Positions 31,901-42,000 of a stretch of 64,000 bases of DNA are shown piece by piece; the stretch's first letter is position 1, and the number at the start of each line of letters is the position of its first letter. A program made the translations under genes and the position numbers. The stretch is from Sphaerolaimus hirsutus (lineage: Eukaryota; Nematoda; Chromadorea; Monhysterida; Sphaerolaimidae). The stretch is from contig OZ038457.1 of NCBI GenBank assembly GCA_964036195.1, positions 24,562,787 to 24,626,786 of the forward strand, written 5' to 3'. Under the pieces are notes generated by a model. That model searched no databases, had not been told where the DNA came from, and saw nothing but the letters and a program-made list of their open reading frames with translations.

Positions 31901-34900
31901 GATTTGCGGGGGGGGGGGGGTCTTTGGGGGTAGTAGGCAAAATTTTTGCCTCGGGATAGATAGATAGCTGAGCGGCCTCCTGGATAGATAGATAGCTGGC
32001 GGATTTGGGGGGGGGCAGCCCCCCCAACCCCCCCTAGGAGACCCCTGGGTTAACGAGCGGGCTGGCTATCGTTTCTTAGATTGTCTTTCATACGGATTTG
32101 ACGTGAGGACAATGACAACGACAAAGTTAACAAAAATTATGAAATTTGAAATTAATATTTACTAAGTTGTCTTTGTGCTATAAACGTGTGGGATATTACT
32201 TACGCTTTATACACAACTAGTCATAATTTATTCAGAATGTTTGACAACTGACTAGCGGTATGTATAACGCTAACCGGACAAATTAATGTTTTTATTCCAA
32301 AGGCGGTATATGTATATTGTAGATTTCACGATTTTTTCAACGACTCTTGAATATCCCCAGGCCTGCCAATTTACCCTCCACATGTAAAAAAATGATTGAA
32401 AATGAACGCAGCTACAAAACGGAACCGTGTGCCGAGACAGTGGAGCGCATCCGGCTGTACAGCGACTCGCTGGCGCGCTACGGCAAGAGCCCCTACTTGT
32501 ACCCCTTGTACGGGCTCGGTGAGCTGCCGCAGGGATTCGCCAGGTTGGTGAGCGGTTGATTATGTACGACTGGCGTGCCGGAAATTGTTTTGGGGTTTAT
32601 TTTTAATGATTTAAGAAAATATTGAATAATCGTAAAGTTTATTTTGTGTTTTCTCCAGTTTTCTTCGGAGAGATTATATTTTTTTAAGCACAGGAGAATA
32701 TATATATATATATAATCTATCATTTTTTAACAGAAAGATTTGACTACATTCTCTTTTTGAGAGATTTTCTGAGATTAACAATTTCATTTTTTACCATTTT
32801 TGTGTCGTGATGTGGTTTTTGCTTCATGGTGTTACCTGAGGATTTTCTGAACCGTACACGATTAACTGACACAGTTTACAATAGATTTTTTCTATGAATA
32901 TTGAGAAGGAATCCATCAGCCCTCGAATAACACCCACATTTATCAATCTTAACTGTGGTAGACAGAAATCTCCCGAGGCCGCAAGAAAAACTCTTTACAA
33001 AAAGGCGGAGTCACCAGTCAACACTGAACCCGCTCAGGCTGTCCGCCATCTACGGGGGCACGTACATGCTGGACAAGCCCGTGGACGAGGTGGTCTACGA
33101 GAACGGGTCCGCCGTGGGCGTGCGCAGCGGCACCGAGGTGGCCAAGTGCAAGCAAGTCTTCTGCGACCCCTCCTACGCCATCGACAAGAGCAAAAAGACT
33201 GGCCAGGTGCCAGTCCCAGACCCTGTCAAATGCCCTGTAAAATGTCAAATGTCATTCTAAGTGTCAAAAGGCATGTAAAATGCCCTGCAAAATAGCAACT
33301 TAGTTGCTATTTTGCAGGGCATTTTACATGACTTTTGACACTTTGCATGACATTTTACATTTGACAGGGCATTTTACAGGGTCTGGGACTGCCCCCGTAG
33401 GTGGTGCGCGCCATCTGCCTGCTCAACCACACCATTCCCAACACCAACGACGCGGCCAGCTGTCAGATTATTATACCGCAGAAGCAAGTCGGCAGGCACT
33501 CGGGTCGGTTTTAGGACGTTGGCGGAATTTATCGTGGGATGTCGGTAATTACAACTAGGGTTCAAACGGGACCACGGTCCCGGTACATGGTTCGGCAAAT
33601 AGTCGGGACTGGGGCGGTCCCGGTCCCGGTCCCGACACCCCAGTCCCGGTCCCGGTCCCGACAATTGAAAAAAGCCAGTCCCGGTCCCGACCACCCAGTC
33701 CCGGTCCCGGAATTTTATTGCGTTCCCGATCCCGACAAGGGATGGAAAAAGCGTATTTTTCAATGACATGGGGCCAGGGACGTACGCAGGGGTCCCGATC
33801 CAAACGGTATTTCAAACGGGATCCCGATCCCGATCCCGGATCCCGTGAAATTCCGGGATTTAGCAGTCCCGATCCCGATCCCGAAATCCCAATCCCGATC
33901 CCGATCCCGAAATCCAAAAATACCAATCCCGATCCCGATCCCGAAAACATTCAAATCCCGATCCCGAGAATCTTCCAAGTCCGGGATCCCGATCCCGGAA
34001 AAAATAGTGGAAATTATAAAAAGTGAAAAATTGACATTTTTGCATGCAAAAATGTGAACGCAAACCCCCAGCGTCCATTTTATGTCACTTTTCTGGCATC
34101 TAACAGTGTTTTGAGACCTTTATGAACAACTGTGAATGCCAGAACAGTGGCGAAAATCTCTATCGCTAGACCCCAATCCCGATCCCGAAAAAATGCCAAT
34201 CCCGATCCCGTGACCCCAATCCCGGCCAATCCCGATCCCGAAATCTCAAAATACCAATCCCGATCCCGATCCCGAAACCCCAATCCCGATCCCGATCCCG
34301 ATCCCGATCCCGAAATCTCAAAAAGTGAATCCCGATCTCGAAAAGTCAATCCCGTTTGAACCCTACGCAGGGGGGGGCGGCTGTCCCCCGTTCCCGGGCC
34401 AGACAAAAAATGTGCCAGGAATGGCACTTTGTGAAGTGATTTTGTAACACTTAGCAAAAAAAATTGCACGCGAGCGCGCATTTCCGCACCGCATAATTCA
34501 TTCTTTACTTTCCATAGTGAAATGACCACTACAACAAATGCCCTCAATGCAGTGCCTGGTAGCATAAAAATAGGTACAAAAAGTACTATGTATATAGTAC
34601 ATGTTGGCGTTGGCGCGCCAACGCCAATAGGGTCATGGCGCTGGCGCCAATGTATGGCACCAGCGCCATGCCACCATTCTGTCACTGTGTCGGCAAAAAT
34701 TTAGCCCCCCCCCGTTTGCCCGCTCTGTAAACAAACAGCCCCCCAAACAGTGGGTTCAAACAAGACCGCGGTGCCGGTACATGGTTCGGCAAATCCCAGT
34801 CCCGGTCCCGGTCCCGACAATTGAAAAACGCCAGTCCCGGACCCGGTCCCGACCCCCATGTCCCGGTCCTGGTCCCGGTCCCGACATTAGAAAATTTCTG

Positions 34901-36840
34901 GTCCCGGTCCGAAAAACTGGTCCCGTTTGAACCCTGATTACAGCCTAGGGTTATCAAACGGGATCCCGATCCCAAATCCTGAAAACTTTCGGGAGTTTGT
35001 GGTCCCGAATATCCAATCCCGATTTCGAAATTTGAAAGTCGCAGACCCGATTCCCAAATGTTTCAAATCGCAATCCCGAGGCCCCAATCCAGAACCTAAT
35101 CCCGAAAATTAACAAACAAAACCGATTCCAGTGCGGATGGTCCGGCCGTAAAGTAAACCCGACCGTAAAGTAGAGGGTGCTACTTTAGGCCGGGCATCAT
35201 TACGGCAGAGTTGTTTAAAGCACTGAACTTTTTTCAACGTAAAGTATTTTATTTTTAGTCACACCTGAATACAGAAAACGTAAAGTAAAAATTTTCTACT
35301 TTAACGCTGCGTAAAAGGTGAGTAAACGTAAATATCTGTAAATGCTCGTTTTCTGTACTCGCACACTTTCAAAAAGTACGCGAGTAACTGAGTACCGGTA
35401 TTTTTTCGGGAGGAAATGTAAATGTATTTACGCAGCACTCGCGTATACATACGTATTTATCGAGTACGCTACAACTATGCATTACGGCCGGATTTACTTT
35501 ACGGCCGGGTTTACTTTACGGCCGAGATCTCGCCGATTCCAGTTTCCTGATCTACTGTACCGTTTACCGCAAAGTGGATAATTTACGGTGTGCTACTGCT
35601 AACCTACGCCACTACCGCAGACATCTACATTTCGCTGGTGTCCAGCGCGAACGCGGTCGCTTCCAAGGGCTGGTACATCGCCGAAGTGTCCACCACGGTG
35701 GAGACGGCCAACCCGGAGGCGGAGCTCATGCCCGGCCTCCAGCTGCTCGGCCCCATCACAGAGAAGTCAGTGCGCAGTGGTTGTGGTTTTGGGCGATTTG
35801 TGCTACTTGCTCTGTTTGTTGTGAAACGCCGTCTACATGAATTTATTGCTGAAAATGTACCGTTTGTGTGTACTTCGATGAGTTCATTGTGCGAGTTTTG
35901 GGTATACTCGACGGACCGCAACGTATTTAGCGTCTCAAAAGTATTTAGCGCGAGATGGATACTTATGTACGCCTATACACAAAAAGAAAGAAATTTTAAA
36001 ATCTGAATTTCAAATATTTAAAAAAGGAAGAAGGCGGAGTCGCGTACAAACAAGTAATGTTTTCTTCGGGAAAAATGCATAGCATGCGGTCCGTGGAGTA
36101 TACCACTAAATAAAAATGGCGCCAATGTTTCAAAACTTATCATCTCGTACTTGTCCAACCCGGTGACCTTGCACAGGTTCGTGTCCGTGTCGGACGTGTT
36201 CGAGCCCACCGACGCGGGTGCTCAGAGCCAGGTGTTCATCTCAAAGTCGTACGATCCGACCACCCATTTTGAGACCACCTGCAAGGATGTGTTAGATATT
36301 TTCCAGGTTGGTCTATGCATCTTTTGCGTGTGGATGAGGAAATGTCGTGATGTAATAAATACATTTTGACTTGTGACACCCATTGCTGGTATCAAAATAA
36401 TTGTTGTTATTAAAGCAGTTAAAAAATGCATTAATTAAGTAATTAAATAATTAATTTTTCTGTAGTCAAGAATAGCTGAAAATTGGCAAAAAATCAGATA
36501 AACTAATAATATTAGCACTACTATGGGCAAACGATGAAAATTAGTCATTATGAGCTAAAATTGGGGCAATATTTCTCAAAAAACACTCGCTTTGACTTTT
36601 TCCAACGAAAAATGATTTTACCACCGTCTGCTCGTGGGTAAACGTCAAAAATACTACTTTACGTTTTATGTACTCAGGGTTGAGTAATACATAAATACTT
36701 TACGTTTACGTTTACATTGAAAAAGTTCAGTACTTTTAACAACTCGGTTTTAAACCAAGCTTGTCACATCGCAGCGCGCCACGGGGCAGCCATTCGATTT
36801 CTCCAAAATCACCCATCTGCAGTTGGAAAATGACGAGTGA
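28921..36840 (+). CDS. GDI: Rab GDP dissociation inhibitor (RabGDI)
   Basis: Eleven coding exons: 28921-28965, 29366-29605, 31355-31460, 31527-31615, 31680-31789, 32412-32543, 33038-33206, 33401-33503, 35621-35765, 36177-36306 and 36775-36840. Phases are continuous and give 444 residues (human proteins about 445-447). The N-terminus [15 protein letters not shown], then [20 protein letters not shown] and YYGGES, form the FAD-fold-like GDI/CHM core. Later [20 protein letters not shown] and [10 protein letters not shown], and [10 protein letters not shown], are family hallmarks. It extracts GDP-bound prenylated Rab GTPases from membranes and recycles them through the cytosol. A single gene of this type is usual in invertebrates. 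Intron 7 is almost wholly a hairpin MITE, and an F5 element begins 12 bases after exon 5. Confidence 0.97.
29770..29905. repeat. F4 fragment in GDI intron 2
   Basis: A partial F4 interior (GGCGCCATATGTATGCACTG, then AATGGCACCAGCGCCATTTG) without recognisable ends, just before the element at 29914. Confidence 0.5.
29914..31233. mobile_element. F3-type element interrupted by a younger F3 element
   Basis: The outer element begins AGGGATGGCCGG and ends TTTTTTTCCATCCCT, flanked by a perfect 7-base repeat AGTCTCC (29907-29913 and 31234-31240). It carries the usual F3 interior in diverged form. It is split at 30376-31031 by a complete younger F3 copy in the opposite orientation. It lies in GDI intron 2. 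Confidence 0.8.
30376..31031 (-). mobile_element. F3 hAT-type MITE, complete, inverted
   Basis: 656 bp from TAGGGTTGGAAAAAAACG to ATCGGCCAACCCTA, flanked by a perfect 8-bp duplication ATCCCATG (30368-30375 and 31032-31039). Nearly the same sequence as 3076-3721 and 56650-57342 read in the other direction. Confidence 0.9.
31802..32047 (+). mobile_element. F5 hAT-type MITE just after GDI exon 5
   Basis: It starts CAGGGGTCTCCAAGATTTTG and ends TAGGAGACCCCTG. The flanks GTTTGACG and GGTTAACG match at 6 of 8 bases. It is internally shortened compared with 25019-25537. Its left end is 12 bases downstream of the exon 5 donor. Confidence 0.75.
33209..33392. mobile_element. F6 hairpin MITE filling GDI intron 7
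   Basis: A long, nearly perfect palindrome: CAGTCCCAGACCCTG on the left and CAGGGTCTGGGACTG on the right, with arms of TGTAAAATGTCAAATGTCAT meeting at about 33300 (GCAACTTAGTTGC). The intron runs 33207-33400, so only about ten bases are not element. Other F6 copies lie at 23595, 38037, 39297 and 46429. Confidence 0.85.
33556..33770. repeat. GTCCCG-repeat element (left part)
   Basis: It starts TAGGGTTCAAACGGGACC at 33556, then many GGTCCCGGTCCC iterations and GGTACATGGTTCGGCAAAT. This is a variant of the CGGGAT family with GTCCCG in place of ATCCCG. The matching right end is not visible. Confidence 0.6.
33774..34735. repeat. F4 element split by a CGGGAT element
   Basis: It starts CAGGGACGTACGCAGGGG, then is interrupted at 33792-34364. 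F4 interior follows (GCACGCGAGCGCGCATTTCC near 34467 and GGCGCC words at 34606-34676). The right end is lost or diverged near 34735. Confidence 0.6.
33792..34364. mobile_element. CGGGAT-repeat hAT-type MITE, nested
   Basis: It ends AATCCCGTTTGAACCCT and is flanked by a perfect 8-bp duplication ACGCAGGG (33784-33791 and 34365-34372). The interior is many tens of ATCCCG hexamers in both arms, with a unique middle at about 34010-34160. The left end is diverged (GTCCCGATCCAAACGG). Confidence 0.75.
34752..35125. repeat. Two further GTCCCG/ATCCCG elements
   Basis: 34752-34936 starts TGGGTTCAAACAAGACC and ends GGTCCCGTTTGAACCCT. A second starts TAGGGTTATCAAACGGGATC at about 34948 and fades by 35125. 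Both are made of the same hexamers. Confidence 0.55.
35138..35537. repeat. CGGCCGTAAAGTA inverted-repeat element split by F2
   Basis: The left part (35138-35205) has CGGCCGTAAAGTAAACCCGA, then CCGTAAAGTAGAGG. The right part (35480-35537) is the inverted set, with TTTACTTTACGGCCGG repeated. The unit of about 19 bp is iterated in opposite orientation on each side. An F2 element occupies 35206-35479. Confidence 0.7.
35206..35479. mobile_element. F2 hAT-type MITE, complete
   Basis: 274 bp. It starts CAGAGTTGTTTAAAG and ends CTACAACTATG, flanked by a perfect 8-bp duplication CATTACGG (35198-35205 and 35480-35487). The interior has GTAAAGTA and GAGTAAC words typical of F2. It lies in GDI intron 8. 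Confidence 0.88.
36460..36746. repeat. F2 copy, left end unclear, in GDI intron 10
   Basis: The right end CAGTACTTTTAACAACTCGG matches F2 in reverse. GTAAACGTCA and TTTACGTTTA words fill the interior. It ends about 28 bases before GDI exon 11. Confidence 0.55.
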
Positions 36841-39088
36841 ACAATTTCGATCAACGGAATTGTAGCATTTTCCTGGTGGCTGGAGGAATTTCAAGCGAGG
36901 ATTTCTTTTTTATTGATTTCACATGCTGCAACTGTCAATTTTCTACTCGAATTAGGCACACTTTAAGACAAATGCATTCGTTGGGTACGGGGGTCTCGTA
37001 GATTTGGACCCCTGCGGCGGGTTCAGATAGTATAGCAAATCGCTCCCCGGAGAGATTGATCGCTGACAAACTTTCTGGGGGGTTCGCGGGGGTTCAATGT
37101 ATCATTAGAAGTGTTTTCTATCTCTAAAGTGTAGGAGAAGAAAATGGAGAAAAATCGTTAAAAATAGGTGTCAGGTAAAATACGTAGGTTTAAAAAATTA
37201 AAACAGCTGGTCGAGTTTTTTGATTTGGGGGGGGGGGGGCTCGGGGGATAGTAGCCAAAATTTTCGCATCGGGATAGATATACAGCTTGGCGGCCCCTGA
37301 GATAGATAGCTGGAGCGTTTGGGGGGGGGGGGGGCACAACCCCCCCCCCTACTAGACCGCTGATTGGGATTTGATGAAAAACTGCCCGATTCGTTACAAA
37401 AATGGTGTCGCCTGCACCAGCAACGTGCTTCTATTTTGTAAATGATTTCGGGGCCGAATTCTGTTTGTTTAGAAATCTTTAAAAATTGCCAAAAGTCGCC
37501 TGAAAGCCGGTAAAACAATTTTTGGCATTGGAAAAACGTTCGAAAACCATGTGAAAGTAAAATATCAATTTTCGCTTACAACGTGTTTGTTTTGCCCGTT
37601 TAGTTCTGTGTGTTTTTCTTTCAATGTTGTTGTGGAGCGCCTTTCATTCTGATCAATTCAAAAAGTTGCGTTCGCTGAAATTTTTCCGCAATCTCAGTGG
37701 TTCAGTGGAATTTCCGAGTGGCCAGATAGGAAAGCTGGGGGTAGAGTATCCCCCCTTGAATAGTTCCCCCCTCAAATAATGCCTGACAAAAATAATTTCC
37801 CGTGGAATTATTCGAGCAAATACGGTATTTATCTCGAATTTTTTTCCTTAAGTAGCCATATCAGCGAGATAGCTTCATTTTTTATACGCAATTTTTTGCA
37901 ACACACGCCCACTCAATCGCTGAAACATTTGAGTCGGTTTATAAATTTCTTATCCGAAATTCGCTTGCAATCTTTGTGGCTTGAAAGCACGGAGGCGTTT
38001 CGCTTTTTAATCTATCATAGATTTCATTCTGAGGCATCCCCAGCCCGTGTAAACTTTCCTGTAAAATGTCAAATGTCATGCAAAGTGTCAAAAGTCATGG
38101 AAAATGCTCTGGAAAATGGCAAACGCACGCCTGGTATTTCCCAGGTTATTTTCCATGACTTTTGACACTTTGCATGACATTTTACATTTTACAAGGCTCT
38201 TTACACGGTCTGGCACCCGCACTTTGTCTAGGGACGAATTATGGTTCGGTTTTGTGTTTAAAATATTCACGGCGAGAACGCTAACATTGTGATTTCTCGA
38301 CAACAGGAAAAGTGATATTTTTGCATTCATGCATCATTTCTTGCATACGGATACTTCTCTCAACAGTCCACATTCATATTGTATGTAAGCTTTATAATTT
38401 TCGCGATTTTTTTTCTATTTTTTTTTGTAAAAATGCTACAACATTTACCGCAAGCCGAGGATCGTTAAAACGTGTGGCGCTTTGTGATTTTCAGTTTGCA
38501 AAATCCTCACATCAAAGCAAAGAATTTGTTCAGTGAATCACAAGCGTCAATGGCCACGTTTTTCTGTCCTAGTTTCACAAACTTTGCTGCTTCTATTTAT
38601 TTATCTAAAAAACATCGTATTTTTGTAATAAACCTGGTGAATTTGGTGTGTGGTCCTATTTTTTTCACGTTTGGTAAATTTCGGTTTGTCAAATTCTACA
38701 GGCCCAATATGGCTTTACATCGTTAAATTTCATCTAGTTTACCACCAGATCTTAACCACTACAATTAGCATTGAAAAATGATTGAATACCCATATTTCAA
38801 CAATAAAAGTTTCCAAAATGAAAATATAATTTCATTTCCCTGAGAAAAGCCTGTAAGAAAAAAATAAAAATAATTGCGATATTTTTTATTTTCAGATTTT
38901 TCTAAACCTCACAAAAAGAAAATACAATCAAATCTCCCCTAAAAATCCTCAAATAAAAATAAATATAAATAATCTTTAGTTTTTAAAATTTGAATTTTTT
39001 AAATAAAATTTTTAAAAAAACTTTTTTTCAACGCTTCTCAGTATCGAAAACCTCTACCACTCGCACTCTCAGAAGTGCTTCGGGGGGC
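36841..39088 (+). other. Intergenic: GDI 3' flank, repeats, N-WASP 5' flank
   Basis: Contains an F5 copy at about 36988-37365 (CGGGGGTCTCGTAG start), an F1-like arm at 37745-37830, and an F6 hairpin at 38037-38220 (CCTGTAAAATGTCAAATGTC pairing with GACATTTTACATTTTACAAG). 38221-39088 is AT-rich and should hold the N-WASP promoter and 5' UTR. Confidence 0.55.
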
Positions 39089-42000
39089 ATGTCGTCCATC
39101 AGCGGGGGCAAGCGGGCCAAGCGACCCACCAACGTGGGCAGCGCGCTGCTGCAGCACGGAGAGAACGAACAACTCTTCCACATGATCGGAAAGAATAACT
39201 ATGTTAGTGGGTTGGTTTTGTGGGGAGGTTTGAAAGGGGTCTCCAGGATTTTGACCCCACTTTGAAGGGATCGGGTAGTTAGCAACTCGCTCTGGGGGCA
39301 GTCCCGAGCCCTGTAAAGTGTAAAGTAAATTGTCAAATGTAAAGTCAAATGCAAAGTAAAGTGTCAATGAAAGCGAAAAGATCTTATTACTGAACTTTGC
39401 ATGACAATTGACAGTTTACTTTGCATTTGAGACTTTATTATACAGTTTACAGGACTTGGGACTGCCATCTGGATGGATTTGCGATAAAAAATTTATGTGA
39501 TTGTGTTCGCGTGGTTTCAATATGTAGATCTTTTTGACACTGAAGAAAGCAGAAAAATGGTGGAATTCGCTTAAAAAATAGGAGAAAATCCCATGGAAAT
39601 ATAGCAAAAAATTGTTACAACTTAGGTAGCCAAAAAGGCAAACGAAGTAGTGAGTTTGAAGGTGAAAATAGGTAAAAAGGTATGAAACTCAAGCGATTTT
39701 GAGCCAACGTCTGATCAGTTGGAGGGAGGGGTAGTCAAGGGATAGTGAACATAACTTTTCCTTTCGGTCAGATAGCTGGGAGACATGGGGAGGGGCTTAG
39801 CCCCCAACCCCTCAATTGGTGACCCCTGAGTTTGACCATATGTGCTTTAGTTGGAAGTCCCGTTGAGGTCAAAGGTCATAGCCAATGTGTACGCAAATAC
39901 ATTTGTAGTTATGTGTTTTGTAATGTATGCGTCTGAGAATCTCAAAATTATTTTGGTGAGATAAAAATATATAAACAATCCATGAAAGAACTGCGCGATC
40001 TCAACCTCTCCCTGACCACGCGGAAATGTAAAAACCGAACCGAACACGCTATAACCGTTCACACGATCATCCTGGCAACTTTCCAATCTCAATACCCCCC
40101 CTTCAGTCTCTAGTGGCGGGTATTTGCCAGGTGCTAGCAGCCAACCCCGACCCCACAAAATGGTCCGTGCTGCAGACGGGGGTTGTGTCTTTGGTGAAGG
40201 ACTACACCAAGCAGGCGTACTTTCTGAGGCTGTATGATTTCGAGATGGGCATGCTGTGGCAGCAACAGCTGTGAGTGGCTTTTTTGAGGGTAGATGTGTG
40301 TGTGATGGTGGGGTGGAATGAACCGGTATCCCGATCCCGAATCCCGATAGATTTTGGGAATTTGCGGTCCGATCCCGAATCTCCAATCCCGATCATCATC
40401 CCGAAAACTAAAAAACAATCCCGACCCGTTTAATATCGAAACGTTTGCAAAATCCTGATCCCGAAACCCGACCCAGAAAATCATCCCGAATCTGGCTTCT
40501 AAATATGCTTCATTCCAAACCAATAGAATGTCACGAGCTAATCTTCACGCAGTTACGAGCGTTTCCGCGTGCAATCTTATCCTACGGCACCGGTGCTGCT
40601 AACATTCGAAGGTGATGAGTATATGCTCGGGCTTAATTTTTCCGCCGCTGCAGAGGCAAATGAATTTAAAAAGCACCTGGATAGGAGATATGAAAGGGAA
40701 ATTAGGGAGAGTGAGTGGGGTTGGGCAAATTTTATGTTTTTATAAATTTTTATTTGCTGTTCAGATGGCCGATATTCGGTTATGCAAATAGAGATGTATA
40801 ATAATTCAATTTCATAAATATCCTTTATTCAATCGCAACACGCAATATGTCACGATTTCGCTTGTTTGCAATCACTTTTGGCCGGGCGCACTTCATGCGT
40901 GCGTGCGACATTTTTGAGTGGACATAATGCATGCAAAAATGCGAGCGCGTCAGAAAGTTTTGAGCACATGCAAATTTGTCATGTTATAACCTTCTGCACT
41001 TCATGGCACTCGCACTGTAAAATAGGTCAAATTCAAAGTGTTCGACATCAAAATTTGTCAAGTTTCGAAAGCTTTTTGTTTACCCCGTTCAAATGTGTTT
41101 TCTGCCCATTATGTTATGATTAAATCTTGCAATTTTATTGCGAAAATAAAATTTCCGATATGTTGGCCACTGTGCTGCGGTTGACCAGATTATCTTCAAA
41201 CACTGAGATGTATTCTATTTCTGGCGGTTAGCTGAAATTGGACACTTTTTCAGGGTTTTTATCATCGTCGGAAATTGCGTCACTGACTATGGTATTTATT
41301 TTGTCTCAGCCATGCAAACACTTTCGAATGTGACAATGCAATGCCATCAAAACTTTGTATGCCCACATGACGCACTCTGCTGAATGTTGCTAATCCGTGA
41401 CCAGACCTAGCTCGTGCAGAGTGCAGTAAGGTTCCATTTTTCGAGTTCGAGTCACAGCCACCAAATTTTTCCGATCGAGTGCGCGAGTCGAGTAGGGCGA
41501 GTCAGTGAAAATCGAGTCTCGAGTCGGGCAAAAATCTCGAGTCTCGAGTTATGTAGATGCGTTTTGGTATGATCCTTACAGAAATTTTTAGCTACTGGAG
41601 TCTAAATGCTAACAGTTGATTTTTTCGGTCGAGTCGACTCGGCACCCAATTTTATGCTCGAGTCACGAGTCGAGTCGAGTCTAGTTCGAGCCCTTATGTG
41701 CAGCCCACATCCTGCATTTCCTCTCTCAAACTCACAGAAACCCGAACTTCGAGCGGTTCATCAAAAAACTACCCGCCGCTGCACGCGTCGGCGACGGCGT
41801 CGAGATTAAATCACAACAATAATAACGTGAAAACCGGCATAACTGATCAAAATGTGACCGCGCCCATGGCGGCCACGTCGATTCAGGATATGCAGCAAGG
41901 ATTTCAGGCTAAAAGTGCCAGGAGAAGCGAGGGTAAAAAATCTAAGAAGGGTGCGAAAAGGAAGATTAATAAGGATGATATTTCTTATCCTACGAATTTT

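Noticed and set aside
33555-34370. Several open frames with Pro-Ile-Pro-Ile or Gly-Ser-Gly repeats on both strands
   Set aside because: They are translations of the ATCCCG/GTCCCG hexamer arrays of MITEs.
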